From: Aestuariimicrobium ganziense
GTDB lineage: Bacteria > Actinomycetota > Actinomycetes > Propionibacteriales > Propionibacteriaceae
Length of the DNA stretch: 64,000 nt
Reading direction: 5' to 3'
NCBI RefSeq assembly: GCF_015352975.1
Contig: NZ_JACYIZ010000001.1
Span: 310,001-374,000 of the forward strand
A model generated the notes under the pieces. It was not told the DNA's origin. It made no database searches and saw only the letters and a list, made by a program, of their open reading frames with translations. Shown here piece after piece: positions 49,671-59,303 of this stretch (within the stretch, counting starts at the first letter, position 1; each line of letters starts with the position of its first letter). A program made the translations under genes and the position numbers.

Positions 49671-52600
49671 TCAGGACGAGATCGCGTCCATCGCCTGGTG
49701 CAACCGCTTGACCGACACCGGTTGTGCAGTGCGCAGCCGTTGGGCGAACAGGCTGACCCGCAACTCCTCGACCAGGAAGCCGATCGCCTCCACCGCAGCA
49801 GGCAGCGGCCCCGGCGGCTGGTCGGCGCACAGTTCGGCGTAGTGGTCCTCGACGTCGTCGACCTGCTCCTGCACCTGTTGGTCGCGGGCGGGCTGGGCGA
49901 TCGCCGCCTCGAGCCGGGCCACCATCGCCTTGAGGTAGCGGGGCAGGTGCCCGTACCAGGGGTCAGGGGTGGCCGAGATGAACTTGGCGAAGACCAGGTT
50001 GTCGAGCTGGGTCGAGACGTCGGCGCGGGTCGAGGCCGGTGCGCGTTCCAGCAGCCCGGTGACCTCGACTCGGGTCTGCAAGACCTGCGCGGCCACCGAG
50101 ACGATCTCACGCATCCGGTCGGCCTGGGCCTGACGGACCTGCAGCGCGAGGGCGTCGAAGGCCTGCTTCGTCCTCACCTGGCCCAGGTCACCCGCGAACT
50201 GGCCGGCGAGCGCCTCGGCGGTCTTGAGCCGGGCATCGGCCAGCAACTCCGCGACGCTGCCGTAGGGGCTGTGGGCCAGCGCCACCTTCTCGGTGTTGGA
50301 CATGTGGCTGACCACCCACTTGGTCTGGTCGGGCAGCGTCAGGGTCAGCAGCCGCCGAAGTCCCAACCGGTGGTTGCGGGCCTGGGTCTCGACCGAGTCG
50401 GCGACCACGACGCCCACGCTGGTCTGCTCGTCGACCAGGCAGGGATAGCCGACCGCGGTGGTGCCGCCGCGAGTGACGGTGATCGAGGGCTCAAGGTCGG
50501 GGAATGTCCAGGCGGTCGCCCCGGTCACCCGCCGATCCTGGGTGGCGCGGGTGAGCGTGGTGCTGACCCGGGTGGCCAGTTCACGGCGCAGGGTCTCGAA
50601 GTCTCGTCCCTTGGGCTCGGCGACCCCCCGCTCGCTCACCTCGAAGCTCACCTGCAGGTGGCTGGGCACCTGGTCGGGGTTCCAGTCGCCCGCCTCGACC
50701 CGGTGCCCGGTCAAGGCCTGCAGGGCTCGTCCCAGCTCATCGGCGAACCGCTTCGACCGGTCTCCCCCACCGTGGGCGTCCAGCCAGCCCAGCGCCTCAC
50801 GGGCATGGTTCGGGGCAGGGACGAACTGGGTGCGCACCGACTTCGGCAGTCCGCGGATCAGCTCGGTCGCCAGTTCCTGGCGAAGCCCCGGCACCTGCCA
50901 GCTGAACGGCTCGGCAGTCACCTGGTTGAGTTGCGCGATCGGGATGGTGACGGTCACCCCGTCGTGGCCGCTGCCGGGTTCGAAGACATAGCGAACCGGC
51001 AGCACCACCTCACCGATGCGCCACTGGTCGGGGAAAGCCGACAGGTCGACGGCGTCGGTGTCGTGCACCAGGTCGTCCAGGCGCATCTCGAGCACCGACT
51101 TGTCGTCGACGCGGCGCCACCAGGCGTCGAAGTGACTGGCCGAGACCACCTCGTGCGGGATCCGCCGGTCGTAGAAGTCGACGATCGCCTGGTCGTCGAC
51201 CACCACGTCGCGGCGTCGGCTGCGTTCCTCGAGCGCCTCGGCCTCGGCCCGGATGGCGGCGTTGTGGGCGAACACCTCGTGCTGGGTGCGCCAGTTGCCC
51301 TCGACCAGGGCCTGCCTGATGAAGATCTGGCGGGCCTCTTCGAGGTTGATCCGGGCGTAGTTGACCGGCCGTTCGGCCACGATCGGGATGCCGTACAGGG
51401 TGACCCGCTCGTAGGCCATCACCGATCCGGAACTGGAGCTCCAGTGCGGTTCGGAGTGATGGCGCTTGATCAGGTGGCCGCCGACCTGCTCGATCCACTC
51501 CGCGCGCACCTCGGCGACCGTCCGGGCCCACAGCCGGGTGGTCTCGACCAGTTCGACCGCCATCACCAGCGGTGGTGGGCTCTTGGCCAGCGCCGAGCCC
51601 GGGTTGATCGCGAACTTCGCGCCCCGGGCACCCAGGTACTCCTGCATGGGACGACGGCGACGTCCCGGCCCGCTGCGGCCGGCCTGGCCCTTGGGCTGCT
51701 CGGTGGGCTGCACCTCGGCCAGGCCGACGTGGCTGAGCAGCCCGGCCAGCACGGCGGTGAGCACATGGTCGGTCGGTGCGGGTGAGTCGTTGCGTCGCCA
51801 GTCGAGTTCGCGGCAGATCTCGCGCAGTTGGGCGTGCAGGTCCTCCCACTCGCGCACCCGCAGGAAGTTGAGGAACTCGTCTCGGCAGAGCCGGCGGAAG
51901 GCGTTGCCCGACAGGTGGCGCCGGGCCTGGCGCAGGTGGTGCCACAACCGCAGCAGCGCGATCACGTCACCGCCCTCGCCCACGGCGGGGGCGACCTCCT
52001 TGCGGGTGCCGGTGTGCGCGGTGTGCCGGAGCGGTTGATCACTACGGGGGCGACCCTGGTCGTCGGTGCTGGCCCTTGGCGCCGGAATGGTGGCGAGGTG
52101 GAACCGGGCGTGCATGGCATCGGCCTGTTCACGCTTCTCAGCGGGACGCTCGCGGACGTCGGGAATGGCCAGTGCCGACACCAGCACCAGCACCTCGCGC
52201 AGGCAGTCGAGCTTGTGGGCCTCGATCAGCATCCGCGCCAGCCGCGGGTCGACCGGCAGCCGGGCCAGTTGGTGCCCGACGTCGGTGAGGCGGGGACGGT
52301 GCCGGTTGCCGGGGCGGAGCGCGCCCAGTTCGTCCAGCAACCGCATGCCGTCGGTGATCTGGCCGGAGTCGGGGCGTTCGACGAACGGGAACGAGGCGAT
52401 GTCTCCCAGGTCGGCCTCGGCCATCTGCAGGATCACCGAGGCCAGGTTGGTGCGCAGGATCTCGGGCTCGGTGAACTCGGGACGCGACAGGAAGTCGTCC
52501 TCGCTGTAGAGCCGGATCGCGACACCTGGCCCGAGGCGTCCGCAGCGCCCGGCGCGCTGGTTGGCGCTGGCCTGCGAGATCGCCTCGATCGGCAGCCGCT

Positions 52601-53528
52601 GCACCTTGGTGCGGGCCGACCAGCGTGAGATCCGGGCGGTGCCGGGGTCGACCACGTAGCGGATGCCGGGCACCGTGATCGAGGTCTCGGCGACGTTGGT
52701 GGCCAGCACGATGCGGCGCCGGTCGTGGCGCTGGAACACCCGGTGCTGCTCGGCCGCCGAGAGCCTGGCGTACAGCGGCAGCACCTCCACGTCGGGCAGG
52801 TCCATTCCGGTCAGCGCCTCGGCGGTGTCACGGATCTCGCGCTCGCCGGACAGGAAGACCAGGATGTCGCCGGGGCCCTCGGTGAACAGTTCCTCGACCG
52901 CCTCGCAGATGCCGGTGACCTGGTCGGCGTCCTCGTCGAGCGGACGGTGGCGCACCTCGACCGGGTAGGTGCGGCCTGACACCTCGATGATCGGCGCGGG
53001 TCGGCCGTCGGGGTCGGTGAAGTGCTCGGCGAACCGCGCGGTGTCGATGGTGGCCGAGGTGACGATCACCTTGAGGTCGGGCCGCCGCGGCAGCAACTGC
53101 TTGAGGTAGCCCAGCAGGAAGTCGATGTTGAGCGAGCGCTCGTGGGCCTCGTCGATGATGATCGTGTCGTAGCGGCGAAGGTCGCGGTCCTGGCCGATCT
53201 CGGCCAGAAGCACGCCGTCGGTGAGCACCTTGACGCGGGTGTCACGGCCGGCCTGGCGGGTGAACCTGACCTGGTAGCCGACCAGGCCACCGATGCTGAC
53301 GCCGACCTCTTCGGCGATCCGTTCGGCGACGGTGCGCGCCGCGATCCGGCGGGGCTGGGTGTGGGCGATCCGGCCTCGGCCCAGCGTCAGGCAGATCTTG
53401 GGCAACTGGGTGGTCTTGCCCGAGCCGGTCTCACCGGCGACCACGACCACCTGGTGGTCGCGGATCAGCGCGGCGATCTCTTCGTGGTGCTCGGCGATCG
53501 GCAGGCTGGGGTCGAACTCGAGCCTCAC
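49671..53528 (-). CDS. hrpA: ATP-dependent RNA helicase HrpA
   Basis: HrpA is a large DEAH-box helicase that rescues stalled ribosomes or processes mRNA. The product (about 1285 residues from this start) has Walker A GETGSGKT at residues 32-39, DEAH in IDEAHERS, SATID, QRAGRCGR of motif VI, the HA2 and OB regions and a long C-terminal domain. The GTG at 53528 is the first start after the uspA terminator (53616-53645), but it has no clear ribosome site, so the true start may lie slightly upstream. E. coli HrpA is 1300 residues. Confidence 0.93.
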   Translation of the reverse strand: MRLEFDPSLPIAEHHEEIAALIRDHQVVVVAGETGSGKTTQLPKICLTLGRGRIAHTQPRRIAARTVAERIAEEVGVSIGGLVGYQVRFTRQAGRDTRVKVLTDGVLLAEIGQDRDLRRYDTIIIDEAHERSLNIDFLLGYLKQLLPRRPDLKVIVTSATIDTARFAEHFTDPDGRPAPIIEVSGRTYPVEVRHRPLDEDADQVTGICEAVEELFTEGPGDILVFLSGEREIRDTAEALTGMDLPDVEVLPLYARLSAAEQHRVFQRHDRRRIVLATNVAETSITVPGIRYVVDPGTARISRWSARTKVQRLPIEAISQASANQRAGRCGRLGPGVAIRLYSEDDFLSRPEFTEPEILRTNLASVILQMAEADLGDIASFPFVERPDSGQITDGMRLLDELGALRPGNRHRPRLTDVGHQLARLPVDPRLARMLIEAHKLDCLREVLVLVSALAIPDVRERPAEKREQADAMHARFHLATIPAPRASTDDQGRPRSDQPLRHTAHTGTRKEVAPAVGEGGDVIALLRLWHHLRQARRHLSGNAFRRLCRDEFLNFLRVREWEDLHAQLREICRELDWRRNDSPAPTDHVLTAVLAGLLSHVGLAEVQPTEQPKGQAGRSGPGRRRRPMQEYLGARGAKFAINPGSALAKSPPPLVMAVELVETTRLWARTVAEVRAEWIEQVGGHLIKRHHSEPHWSSSSGSVMAYERVTLYGIPIVAERPVNYARINLEEARQIFIRQALVEGNWRTQHEVFAHNAAIRAEAEALEERSRRRDVVVDDQAIVDFYDRRIPHEVVSASHFDAWWRRVDDKSVLEMRLDDLVHDTDAVDLSAFPDQWRIGEVVLPVRYVFEPGSGHDGVTVTIPIAQLNQVTAEPFSWQVPGLRQELATELIRGLPKSVRTQFVPAPNHAREALGWLDAHGGGDRSKRFADELGRALQALTGHRVEAGDWNPDQVPSHLQVSFEVSERGVAEPKGRDFETLRRELATRVSTTLTRATQDRRVTGATAWTFPDLEPSITVTRGGTTAVGYPCLVDEQTSVGVVVADSVETQARNHRLGLRRLLTLTLPDQTKWVVSHMSNTEKVALAHSPYGSVAELLADARLKTAEALAGQFAGDLGQVRTKQAFDALALQVRQAQADRMREIVSVAAQVLQTRVEVTGLLERAPASTRADVSTQLDNLVFAKFISATPDPWYGHLPRYLKAMVARLEAAIAQPARDQQVQEQVDDVEDHYAELCADQPPGPLPAAVEAIGFLVEELRVSLFAQRLRTAQPVSVKRLHQAMDAISS

Positions 53529-53615
53529 GCCCTCGGGCAGCGGGGGTACCGGGCGTGTCCGTGCGCCCTGCTGACCAGACCGGCGCCGGCCAGTGGGGGG
53601 ACGGTCAGCAGGGGG

Positions 53616-53645
53616 ACGCCCCCGCCGTCGAGCGGGCGGGGGCGT
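53616..53645 (-). terminator. terminator of the universal stress protein gene
   Basis: ACGCCCCCGCC and GGCGGGGGCGT form an 11-bp stem around an 8-nt loop, 31 nt after the stop on the minus strand. It sets the earliest possible start of the hrpA transcript unit. Confidence 0.7.
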
Positions 53646-53676
53646 ACCGGGTGGGCCCTGGTGAGGAGCGGAACGG

Positions 53677-54582
53677 TCAGCGGACAATGCACAGCGGGCA
53701 GGCCGCATGCGCCAGCACGGCGCGGGTGACACCGCCGATCGAGAAGCCCATCACCGACGGGGCGCGCATGCCCATGACCAGCAGGTCGACCTTCTCGGTG
53801 GTGGCGATGAGCACGTCGACCGGGTGGCCCATCTGCACCTCGATCTCGTACTCGACGTCGGGGTAGTGGCCGGCCAGCGCCCCAACCTGCGACTCGATCT
53901 GCGCACGGGCGGCGTCGAGCACCTGCTGCTGGGCCTCCTCGGTGAGCCGGTAGCCGCCGAAGACACCGGCCGGAACCTGGGACTGCACGTTGGCGACCAG
54001 CAGGCGGGCACCGCGGCGCTGGGCCTCCTCGAAGGCGTAGCGCAGGGTGGTCTCGGAGTGCCGTTCACCGTCGACGCCGACCGCGATCAACCGCTTGCGG
54101 CCGGTCTCGTCGGGGCTGGAGGCGGCCGAGATGACCACCAGCGGGCACTTGGCGGTGGAGGCCAGCGAGACGCTGGTCGAGCCGACGAACATCCGCTCGA
54201 AGCCGCTGACGGCGCGACGGCCGGTGACCAGCAGGTCGTGGTCACCGCTCATCTTGGCGAGCACGGCCGAGGCGTTGCCCAGCACGACGTCGCCATGCAC
54301 ACGGGAGGGGTCGACACCGAGCCCGACGGCGTACTCGGTGGCCTCTTCGACGGCGCTGCGCCCGACCCGCTCGAGGCTGCCCGGGTCGTAGACCACACCC
54401 CAGGCGCCGGCCAGGACGGCATCGTCCACGGCGTGCACCAGGTGGATCGACCCGGCACCCGACAGCGTGGCCGAACGGCTGGCGTAGGCGACGGCGCGCA
54501 GGCCGTCCTCGGATCCGTCGACACCGACGAGGATGCGGGGGTACTCGGTGTTCTGGTTGCTGGTGGCGTCGGGCGTGGTCAT
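53677..54582 (-). CDS. universal stress protein, tandem Usp domains
   Basis: The 301-residue protein has two Usp domains, each an alpha/beta nucleotide-binding fold: ILVGVDGSEDGLRAVAYA with DLLVTGRRAVSGFERMFVGSTS (first), and LIAVGVDGERHSETTLRYAFEEA with LLVMGMRAPSVMGFSIGGVT (second). The first shows the ATP-binding G-x2-G-x9-G[ST] pattern (GRRAVSGFERMFVGSTS). Such proteins act in hypoxia or stress survival. ATG at 54582 with AAGGAAGGGAG before it. Confidence 0.92.
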   Translation of the reverse strand: MTTPDATSNQNTEYPRILVGVDGSEDGLRAVAYASRSATLSGAGSIHLVHAVDDAVLAGAWGVVYDPGSLERVGRSAVEEATEYAVGLGVDPSRVHGDVVLGNASAVLAKMSGDHDLLVTGRRAVSGFERMFVGSTSVSLASTAKCPLVVISAASSPDETGRKRLIAVGVDGERHSETTLRYAFEEAQRRGARLLVANVQSQVPAGVFGGYRLTEEAQQQVLDAARAQIESQVGALAGHYPDVEYEIEVQMGHPVDVLIATTEKVDLLVMGMRAPSVMGFSIGGVTRAVLAHAACPLCIVR

Positions 54583-54628
54583 GGGTGACTCCCTTCCTTG
54601 GTGCAAGCCTACTGCTGGTCCGGCCGGT

Positions 54629-55546
54629 TCAATCGGTGAACGTGGTGCGGCCCTTGAGCTTCAACGCCAGTTCGTCGTCGATGCCGTCGGCGATCTCTGA
54701 GATCACCCGCAGCGCCTGGTGCAGGTGGGCAGGCACGAAGGGGTGGGCCAGCACCGACAGGGTGACGAAGACCCGATCGCGGTGCAGCGCGAACCGCCCG
54801 AACCGTGACTCGACGTTGAGGTCGTTGAGCACCTCGACCGCACGGGAGCGTCCCTCGACCTCGTGGACGAGGGCTGAGAACAGCAACAGTTCGTCGGCCT
54901 TGGGCATCGAGCGGATGAACACCATGGTCGACCCCACCCGCAGCGCGACATCGCCCTCGGAGTCACGGATCGGGGGGTGGCCGAACATCTGGGTCAACTC
55001 GGCACTGACCAGGGCATCGAGGTGGCCCTGGTCGTCGGGGACGATGGCGACCAGGTCGTCGGCGTCGTAGCGCGACAGCGACTCGTGGCTGGTCGGCGAC
55101 TCGTCGGTCAACACCTCGGCGAGCTGGTCGGGGGCCAGGAACACCGGGTGCTGCACCCCGAACACGTCGCGCAGCGTGGCCACGGCGACCCGGGCCAGTT
55201 CGACGTAGTCGGCCTGCGGCCTGGCCAACTGGAACAGCGCCGATCCGGCGCCCTCGTCCACCGACGGGGGTTGGTAGCCCAAGGCCTCGAGGGCGTTCAG
55301 CTGGTCGAGGCTGAGCTGGAAGTGTTCGCCGAGGCTGGCGTTCGAGGTGGCCTCGAGCACGATGTCATCTCGGCCGCGCGCGTGGCTGAATCGGACGAAG
55401 GGGGCCTGGTCGTCGCTGGTCGACAGGGTGCCGATGGTGAGGCTGCCGTCGTCGACCATCGAGACCACCTCGGCGAGCCGGTCCTGGAACTGCTGCCAGG
55501 CCTCGGTGATGCTGCGGTCGAGGTCGAAGTCGGTTGACTGGGGCAT
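54629..55546 (-). CDS. YbjN-like (TY-Chap) domain protein
   Basis: The 305-residue soluble protein has no signal peptide. It appears to hold two related alpha/beta domains, with QLSLDQLNALEALGYQPPS in the middle and VLNDLNVESRFGRFALHRD in the last third. The second looks like YbjN/type III secretion chaperone-like domains of actinobacterial proteins (TY-Chap). Function is unknown. AAAGGA stands 8 nt before ATG 55546. It is 46 nt upstream of uspA and on the same strand. Confidence 0.7.
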   Translation of the reverse strand: MPQSTDFDLDRSITEAWQQFQDRLAEVVSMVDDGSLTIGTLSTSDDQAPFVRFSHARGRDDIVLEATSNASLGEHFQLSLDQLNALEALGYQPPSVDEGAGSALFQLARPQADYVELARVAVATLRDVFGVQHPVFLAPDQLAEVLTDESPTSHESLSRYDADDLVAIVPDDQGHLDALVSAELTQMFGHPPIRDSEGDVALRVGSTMVFIRSMPKADELLLFSALVHEVEGRSRAVEVLNDLNVESRFGRFALHRDRVFVTLSVLAHPFVPAHLHQALRVISEIADGIDDELALKLKGRTTFTD

Positions 55547-55573
55547 GCGGTCGTCCTTTCGTCGAGGCCCAAC

Positions 55574-56509
55574 CTAGCGAGCGACCAGCGCCGACAACAG
55601 CATGATGCTGGGGATCGAGGCGATGGTGGTGATGAACACCACGTCGCGGGCCAGCACGATCGCCTTCTCGTAGCGCACCGCCCAGACGAACACGTTCTGG
55701 GCCACCGGCAGGCCGGCGATCACCACCACCGCCAGCGTCGTGGTCTGGTCGAGCCCGAACGCCCGGGCCAGCGCCCACGCGATCAACGGCTGGCCAAGCA
55801 GCTTGAGTCCGGCGGCCAGAGCGGTGGGTCCTGTCTGACCGCCTCGTCCGGGCATCGGGCCAAGTCGCAGCGAGATGCCGTAGGCGAGCAACATGCCGGG
55901 CACGCTGAGGGCACCGAGCAGGTGCAGCGGGTCGAGCAGGACGGTGGGCAGCTTGAGGTTGGTGAGGTTGACCACCAGCCCGGCCAGGGTGGCCACCGTC
56001 ATCGGGTTGCGGAACGGGATCGACAGGTTTCTGGCCATCGAGGGCTTGTTGCCGGTGCTCCTCGCGGAGTGGCTGTCGAGCAGCGACAGGGCGACCGGCT
56101 GAAGGATCAGCACCTGGATCAGCAGGATCGGCACCACCCAGGTGACGTCCTTGAGCACGTAGGCAGCGATCGGGATGCCCAGGTTGGCGGCGTTGACGTA
56201 GCCGGCACCGTAGGTGCCGATCACCCGGTGGGGCAGGTCCATCGCCCGCCACAGCACCAGGCTGAGCAGCAGGAAGATCGCCCCGCTGGCGACGGTGGCC
56301 AGGGCGCTGACCACCAGGTTCATCGCGAAGATCCGCTTGACGTCGGCCTCGGCGACCATGGTGAACAGCAGAGCCGGAGCGCCGACGAAGAAGGTGACCC
56401 GGCTGAGCACGGTCTGGCCGGTGGTGTCGAGCACCTTCAGGTGTGCGAGCAACCAGCCGACCCCGATCACGATCCAGATCGTGGCGAAGCCGCTGAGCAC
56501 GTCGAGCAC
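55574..56509 (-). CDS. AEC family transporter
   Basis: The 311-residue protein has about ten hydrophobic helices in two halves, as in auxin efflux carrier family members that move malate, malonate or other organic anions. The first half begins VLSGFATIWIVIGVGWLLAHL; TVLSRVTFFVGAPALLFTMVAE and GYVNAANLGIPIAAYVL are typical. Start GTG 56509 lies 6 nt behind TAGGCT on the minus strand (56521-56516), predicted leaderless. It diverges from the DedA-like gene. Confidence 0.9.
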   Translation of the reverse strand: MLDVLSGFATIWIVIGVGWLLAHLKVLDTTGQTVLSRVTFFVGAPALLFTMVAEADVKRIFAMNLVVSALATVASGAIFLLLSLVLWRAMDLPHRVIGTYGAGYVNAANLGIPIAAYVLKDVTWVVPILLIQVLILQPVALSLLDSHSARSTGNKPSMARNLSIPFRNPMTVATLAGLVVNLTNLKLPTVLLDPLHLLGALSVPGMLLAYGISLRLGPMPGRGGQTGPTALAAGLKLLGQPLIAWALARAFGLDQTTTLAVVVIAGLPVAQNVFVWAVRYEKAIVLARDVVFITTIASIPSIMLLSALVAR

Positions 56510-56587
56510 GCGCTCAGCCTAGTGGCGGCCCGCTAAGCTGGCCGTCGGACGACGAGCACCGAGACCGGTGGGTGAGGGAGCAACTGC

Positions 56588-57061
56588 GTGAATCCACTGG
56601 CGTGGAACGCCCACTGGACTGTGGTCGCCGCAGGTCTGTTCGTCATCGTGATGTTCCGAGCCAACGGCACCTACTGGCTGGGACGAGCCGCGGCCGCCGG
56701 CACCGCACGCACCCGCTACTCGCGGCTGCTGGGCAGCCCCGGCTACCGGCGTGCGGAGGCCTGGCTCGACCGTTGGGGCGCACCGGTGGTGGCGGTGTCG
56801 TTCCTGACCATCGGGGTGCAGACCCTGGTCAACCTCGCCGCCGGGGCGACCCGGATGAAGCTTCGCCACTACCTGCCGGCGGTGACCGTCGGCTGCGTGC
56901 TGTGGGCGATCATCTACTCCACGGTCGGGTTCGTGGGCTGGCGCACCTTCTCGGCCCTGCACGAGCGCTCACCGGCGCTGGCCTGGACGCTGGCCGTGCT
57001 CGCGGTGGGTGGGCTGGCCGCCTTCGTGGTGAGCCGGGTCCGCCGCGAGCGCGCCGCCTGA
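56588..57061 (+). CDS. DedA/VTT-domain-like membrane protein
   Basis: The 157-residue protein has about four hydrophobic segments and the DedA-type sequence NGTYWLGRAA..RYSRL with RWGAPVVAVSFLTIGVQTLVNLAAG and a glycine-rich later helix, YLPAVTVGCVLWAIIYSTVGF. DedA proteins take part in membrane lipid flipping and homeostasis. This member is short. GGGAG stands 7 nt before GTG 56588, and TAAGCT (56534-56539) is a likely -10. Confidence 0.82.
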   Translation: MNPLAWNAHWTVVAAGLFVIVMFRANGTYWLGRAAAAGTARTRYSRLLGSPGYRRAEAWLDRWGAPVVAVSFLTIGVQTLVNLAAGATRMKLRHYLPAVTVGCVLWAIIYSTVGFVGWRTFSALHERSPALAWTLAVLAVGGLAAFVVSRVRRERAA

Positions 57062-57063
57062 AC

Positions 57064-57660
57064 TCAGCTGGGGTTCTCGGGCTCCCCGAGCGAGAGCATC
57101 AGCCGGTTGGCCCAGTTGAAGAAGCCTGCTGAGTGCACCACGTCTGAGATCTCCAGGTCGTCCAGCCCGGCCTCACGCAACTGGGTCACCTGGTCGGCAC
57201 CGAAAGCGACCGGGGTGTCGGTCAGGGCCACCGAGGCGGCGACCACTGCGTTCCAGCGCTGCCCCAGCTCGGCACCCACTCCCTCGTCCAGCAGTTGGTC
57301 GACCAGGTCGGGCTGCTTGGAGTAGTGGGCGGCGAACCTGGCGTGCACCGACGCGCAGAACACGCAGCCGTTGTGTCGTGAGACCGCCGCGGCAGCGAGT
57401 TCACGGTCGGCCCGCTCCAGCCCGCCCTTGGCCTGGAAGATCTCCAGATCGGCCTTGGTGCGGGCCTCGACCACGTCGGGGTCGTCGGCGAGCAGCCGGA
57501 AGTAGGGGCTGGCCGTGCGGGAGGGCTGCACCAGCGACTCGACCTGGCGCTCGCTCAGGTCCTCGGCCGCCGACGGCTCGATCCAGGGCACCCAGCCCAG
57601 TTCGGCACGGGTGAAGGCCTCGGGACGACTCAGGTCTGGGTGGGTGAGGATCTCGGTCAT
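57064..57660 (-). CDS. alkylhydroperoxidase-domain (AhpD-like) protein
   Basis: The 198-residue protein has the AhpD redox motif CVFCASVHARF (Cys-x2-Cys and a proton-relay His). Its best description is the alkylhydroperoxidase domain protein of the Avi_7169 type, found with the CMD protein, a luciferase-like monooxygenase and a peptide-type ABC importer. The ATG at 57660 overlaps the previous stop by 4 nt. It is the last gene of the operon and may reduce a peroxide or a redox partner made in this pathway. Confidence 0.85.
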   Translation of the reverse strand: MTEILTHPDLSRPEAFTRAELGWVPWIEPSAAEDLSERQVESLVQPSRTASPYFRLLADDPDVVEARTKADLEIFQAKGGLERADRELAAAAVSRHNGCVFCASVHARFAAHYSKQPDLVDQLLDEGVGAELGQRWNAVVAASVALTDTPVAFGADQVTQLREAGLDDLEISDVVHSAGFFNWANRLMLSLGEPENPS

Positions 57661-58268
57661 GCTGCCTGCTCCGTTCCGGGGTTCTGCTTGAGTGCGGTCA
57701 GGCCGGTCACGACCCGGGTCTGGAAGCTGGTGAAGGCCACCAACTGCGACCAGGTCACCACCTGCTGACGCGTCCACCCCGCCTCGACCAGCCGGCCCAG
57801 CACCGCGGGCCGTGAGTCGCGGGGATGGATCACCAGCAGGTGGGCGTGCTCGACCACGGCGGCGAGCGGCTCACCCAGCTGTGCGCGCACGTCGTCGGGG
57901 ACGAGCCACCGCTCGACCGGTTGGCTCTCGGTTGCCAGGCCTGGCTCGCGGTAGCTGCCTCGGGGCCCCTGGTCGGGTGCCGAGGACAGCAACTGCTCGA
58001 GCAGTACCGCCCGGTCCGGGTCCAGGCCTGCGCGACGGTGCTCGTCCAACGGCGTGCCGGGCACGGTGAGGGCGGTGACGAAAGCCCCCACCAGCCACCG
58101 CTGGTCGCGGGGGATGTCGTTGGTGTCGGTCTCGAACAGGGCCTGCTCGGCGGCCTGCACCTGGTCGCGGGCCACCGGGCGGGCCCGGCGGATGGTGTCG
58201 AGCGGGTCACCGGGAGCGATGCCGACGACCTGGTCGATCAGGTCGACGTCGATCGATTCGGGGCTCAT
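57657..58268 (-). CDS. CMD domain protein (Avi_7170 type)
   Basis: The 203-residue protein is related to carboxymuconolactone decarboxylase/AhpD folds but has no CxxC pair, so it is not a redox enzyme by the usual route. Conserved text includes SRPAVLGRLVEAGWTRQQVVTWSQLVAFTSFQTRVVTGL near the C-terminus. It forms the usual neighbour pair with the AhpD-like protein; they may form a mixed complex. Overlaps both neighbours by 4 nt (ATGA). Confidence 0.82.
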   Translation of the reverse strand: MSPESIDVDLIDQVVGIAPGDPLDTIRRARPVARDQVQAAEQALFETDTNDIPRDQRWLVGAFVTALTVPGTPLDEHRRAGLDPDRAVLLEQLLSSAPDQGPRGSYREPGLATESQPVERWLVPDDVRAQLGEPLAAVVEHAHLLVIHPRDSRPAVLGRLVEAGWTRQQVVTWSQLVAFTSFQTRVVTGLTALKQNPGTEQAA

Positions 58269-59284
58269 GCGGCACTCCTCGCGGTGGCGACCTCGACCCC
58301 CAGGGCGGGGGCGACCTGGCTGGCCAGCAGTTCCAGCGAACGCAGAACCTCGCGGTGCGGCGGGTCGACCGAGTGCACTTGGGCCGACAGTTCGGTGGCG
58401 TGGGCCAAGGTGGCGTCGGCGGCCAGTGCCTCGGCCACCTCCTGCGGCGAGCCGACGAATGTGTCGGTGGCGCGGATCAGGGCGTCGAGGTCTCCCTCAA
58501 CTGCGGCCCGGGCCCCGAAGGCGCGCGGCGAGCGGGCGACCGCGGCCCGCAGACCCTTCTCGGCCCAACCGCGGGCGGCTTGGGAGGTGTCGGCGACGAA
58601 GATCGTGCGCGAGGCCATCACCCGAGGGGTGGCACCCTGGGGCAGTTCGGCCAGGTAGCGCTCGACGATCGGCACCTGCAGGTCGGCCAGGGTGGCGTCG
58701 GGGGCACCCTCGGGACGAGGCTGCGTGCGCGACAGCATCAGCCCGTCGCCGTCGTGGCCGGCCCGTGCGCCACCGTCGGCGGAGAAGGTGGCCTGCCAGA
58801 TGCGGTCGTTGAGTCCCGAGGCGGCCGGGTACAGCCGGTTGGCGGTGCCGTTGATCTCGTTGCCGGCCCAGGCACCGCGCAGGGTGGCCAGCTTGTCGGC
58901 CGACAGGGTGTAGCGGTCGGCGAAGTCGACACCGAAGGCGGGGAACGAGGCCGGGGTGCCGCCGGTCGAGATGCCCACCTCGACGCGGCCGTCGGAGAGT
59001 TCGTCGAGCACGGCCACGTCTTCTGCGGTGCGCACGGCGTCCTCCATCGGGATGCAGATCACCCCGGTGCCGAGCCTGATCCGGCTGGTCAGCGCCGCGG
59101 TGTGGGCCAGGAAGACCAGCGGTGAGGGCAGGCCGCCCTCGGCTCCGTGGAAGTGGTGCTGGGCGACCCAGGCGGTCTGGAAGCCGAGGTCCTCGGCGTG
59201 GCGCACCTGCTCGGTGGCGATCCGGTAGCGCTCGGCCGGGGAGGTGTCGTCGAGCAGTCGGGTGAAGTACCCAAGGGTGGTCAT
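58265..59284 (-). CDS. luciferase-like FMN-dependent monooxygenase
   Basis: The 339-residue TIM-barrel flavoprotein is a group C (luciferase-like) monooxygenase: RHAEDLGFQTAWVAQHHFH in the first helices, SRIRLGTGVICIPMEDAVRTAEDVAVLDELSDGRVEVGI in the middle. The family oxidises sulfonates, amines or heterocycles with reduced FMN. No flavin reductase is visible in the window. The gene context matches the FMN-dependent enzyme of the KPN_01858 type. ATG 59284 with AAGGA 6 nt before. Confidence 0.9.
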   Translation of the reverse strand: MTTLGYFTRLLDDTSPAERYRIATEQVRHAEDLGFQTAWVAQHHFHGAEGGLPSPLVFLAHTAALTSRIRLGTGVICIPMEDAVRTAEDVAVLDELSDGRVEVGISTGGTPASFPAFGVDFADRYTLSADKLATLRGAWAGNEINGTANRLYPAASGLNDRIWQATFSADGGARAGHDGDGLMLSRTQPRPEGAPDATLADLQVPIVERYLAELPQGATPRVMASRTIFVADTSQAARGWAEKGLRAAVARSPRAFGARAAVEGDLDALIRATDTFVGSPQEVAEALAADATLAHATELSAQVHSVDPPHREVLRSLELLASQVAPALGVEVATARSAA

Positions 59285-59303
59285 GGTGGTCCTTTCGCCC
59301 AGC

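Noticed and set aside
49506..51785. A 759-codon frame antisense to hrpA
   Set aside because: It is a complementary shadow of the helicase, with no recognisable motif and no ribosome site.
53529..53732. Longer N-terminus for HrpA
   Set aside because: It crosses the uspA terminator hairpin and the end of the uspA gene, and is Pro/Arg-rich without similarity.
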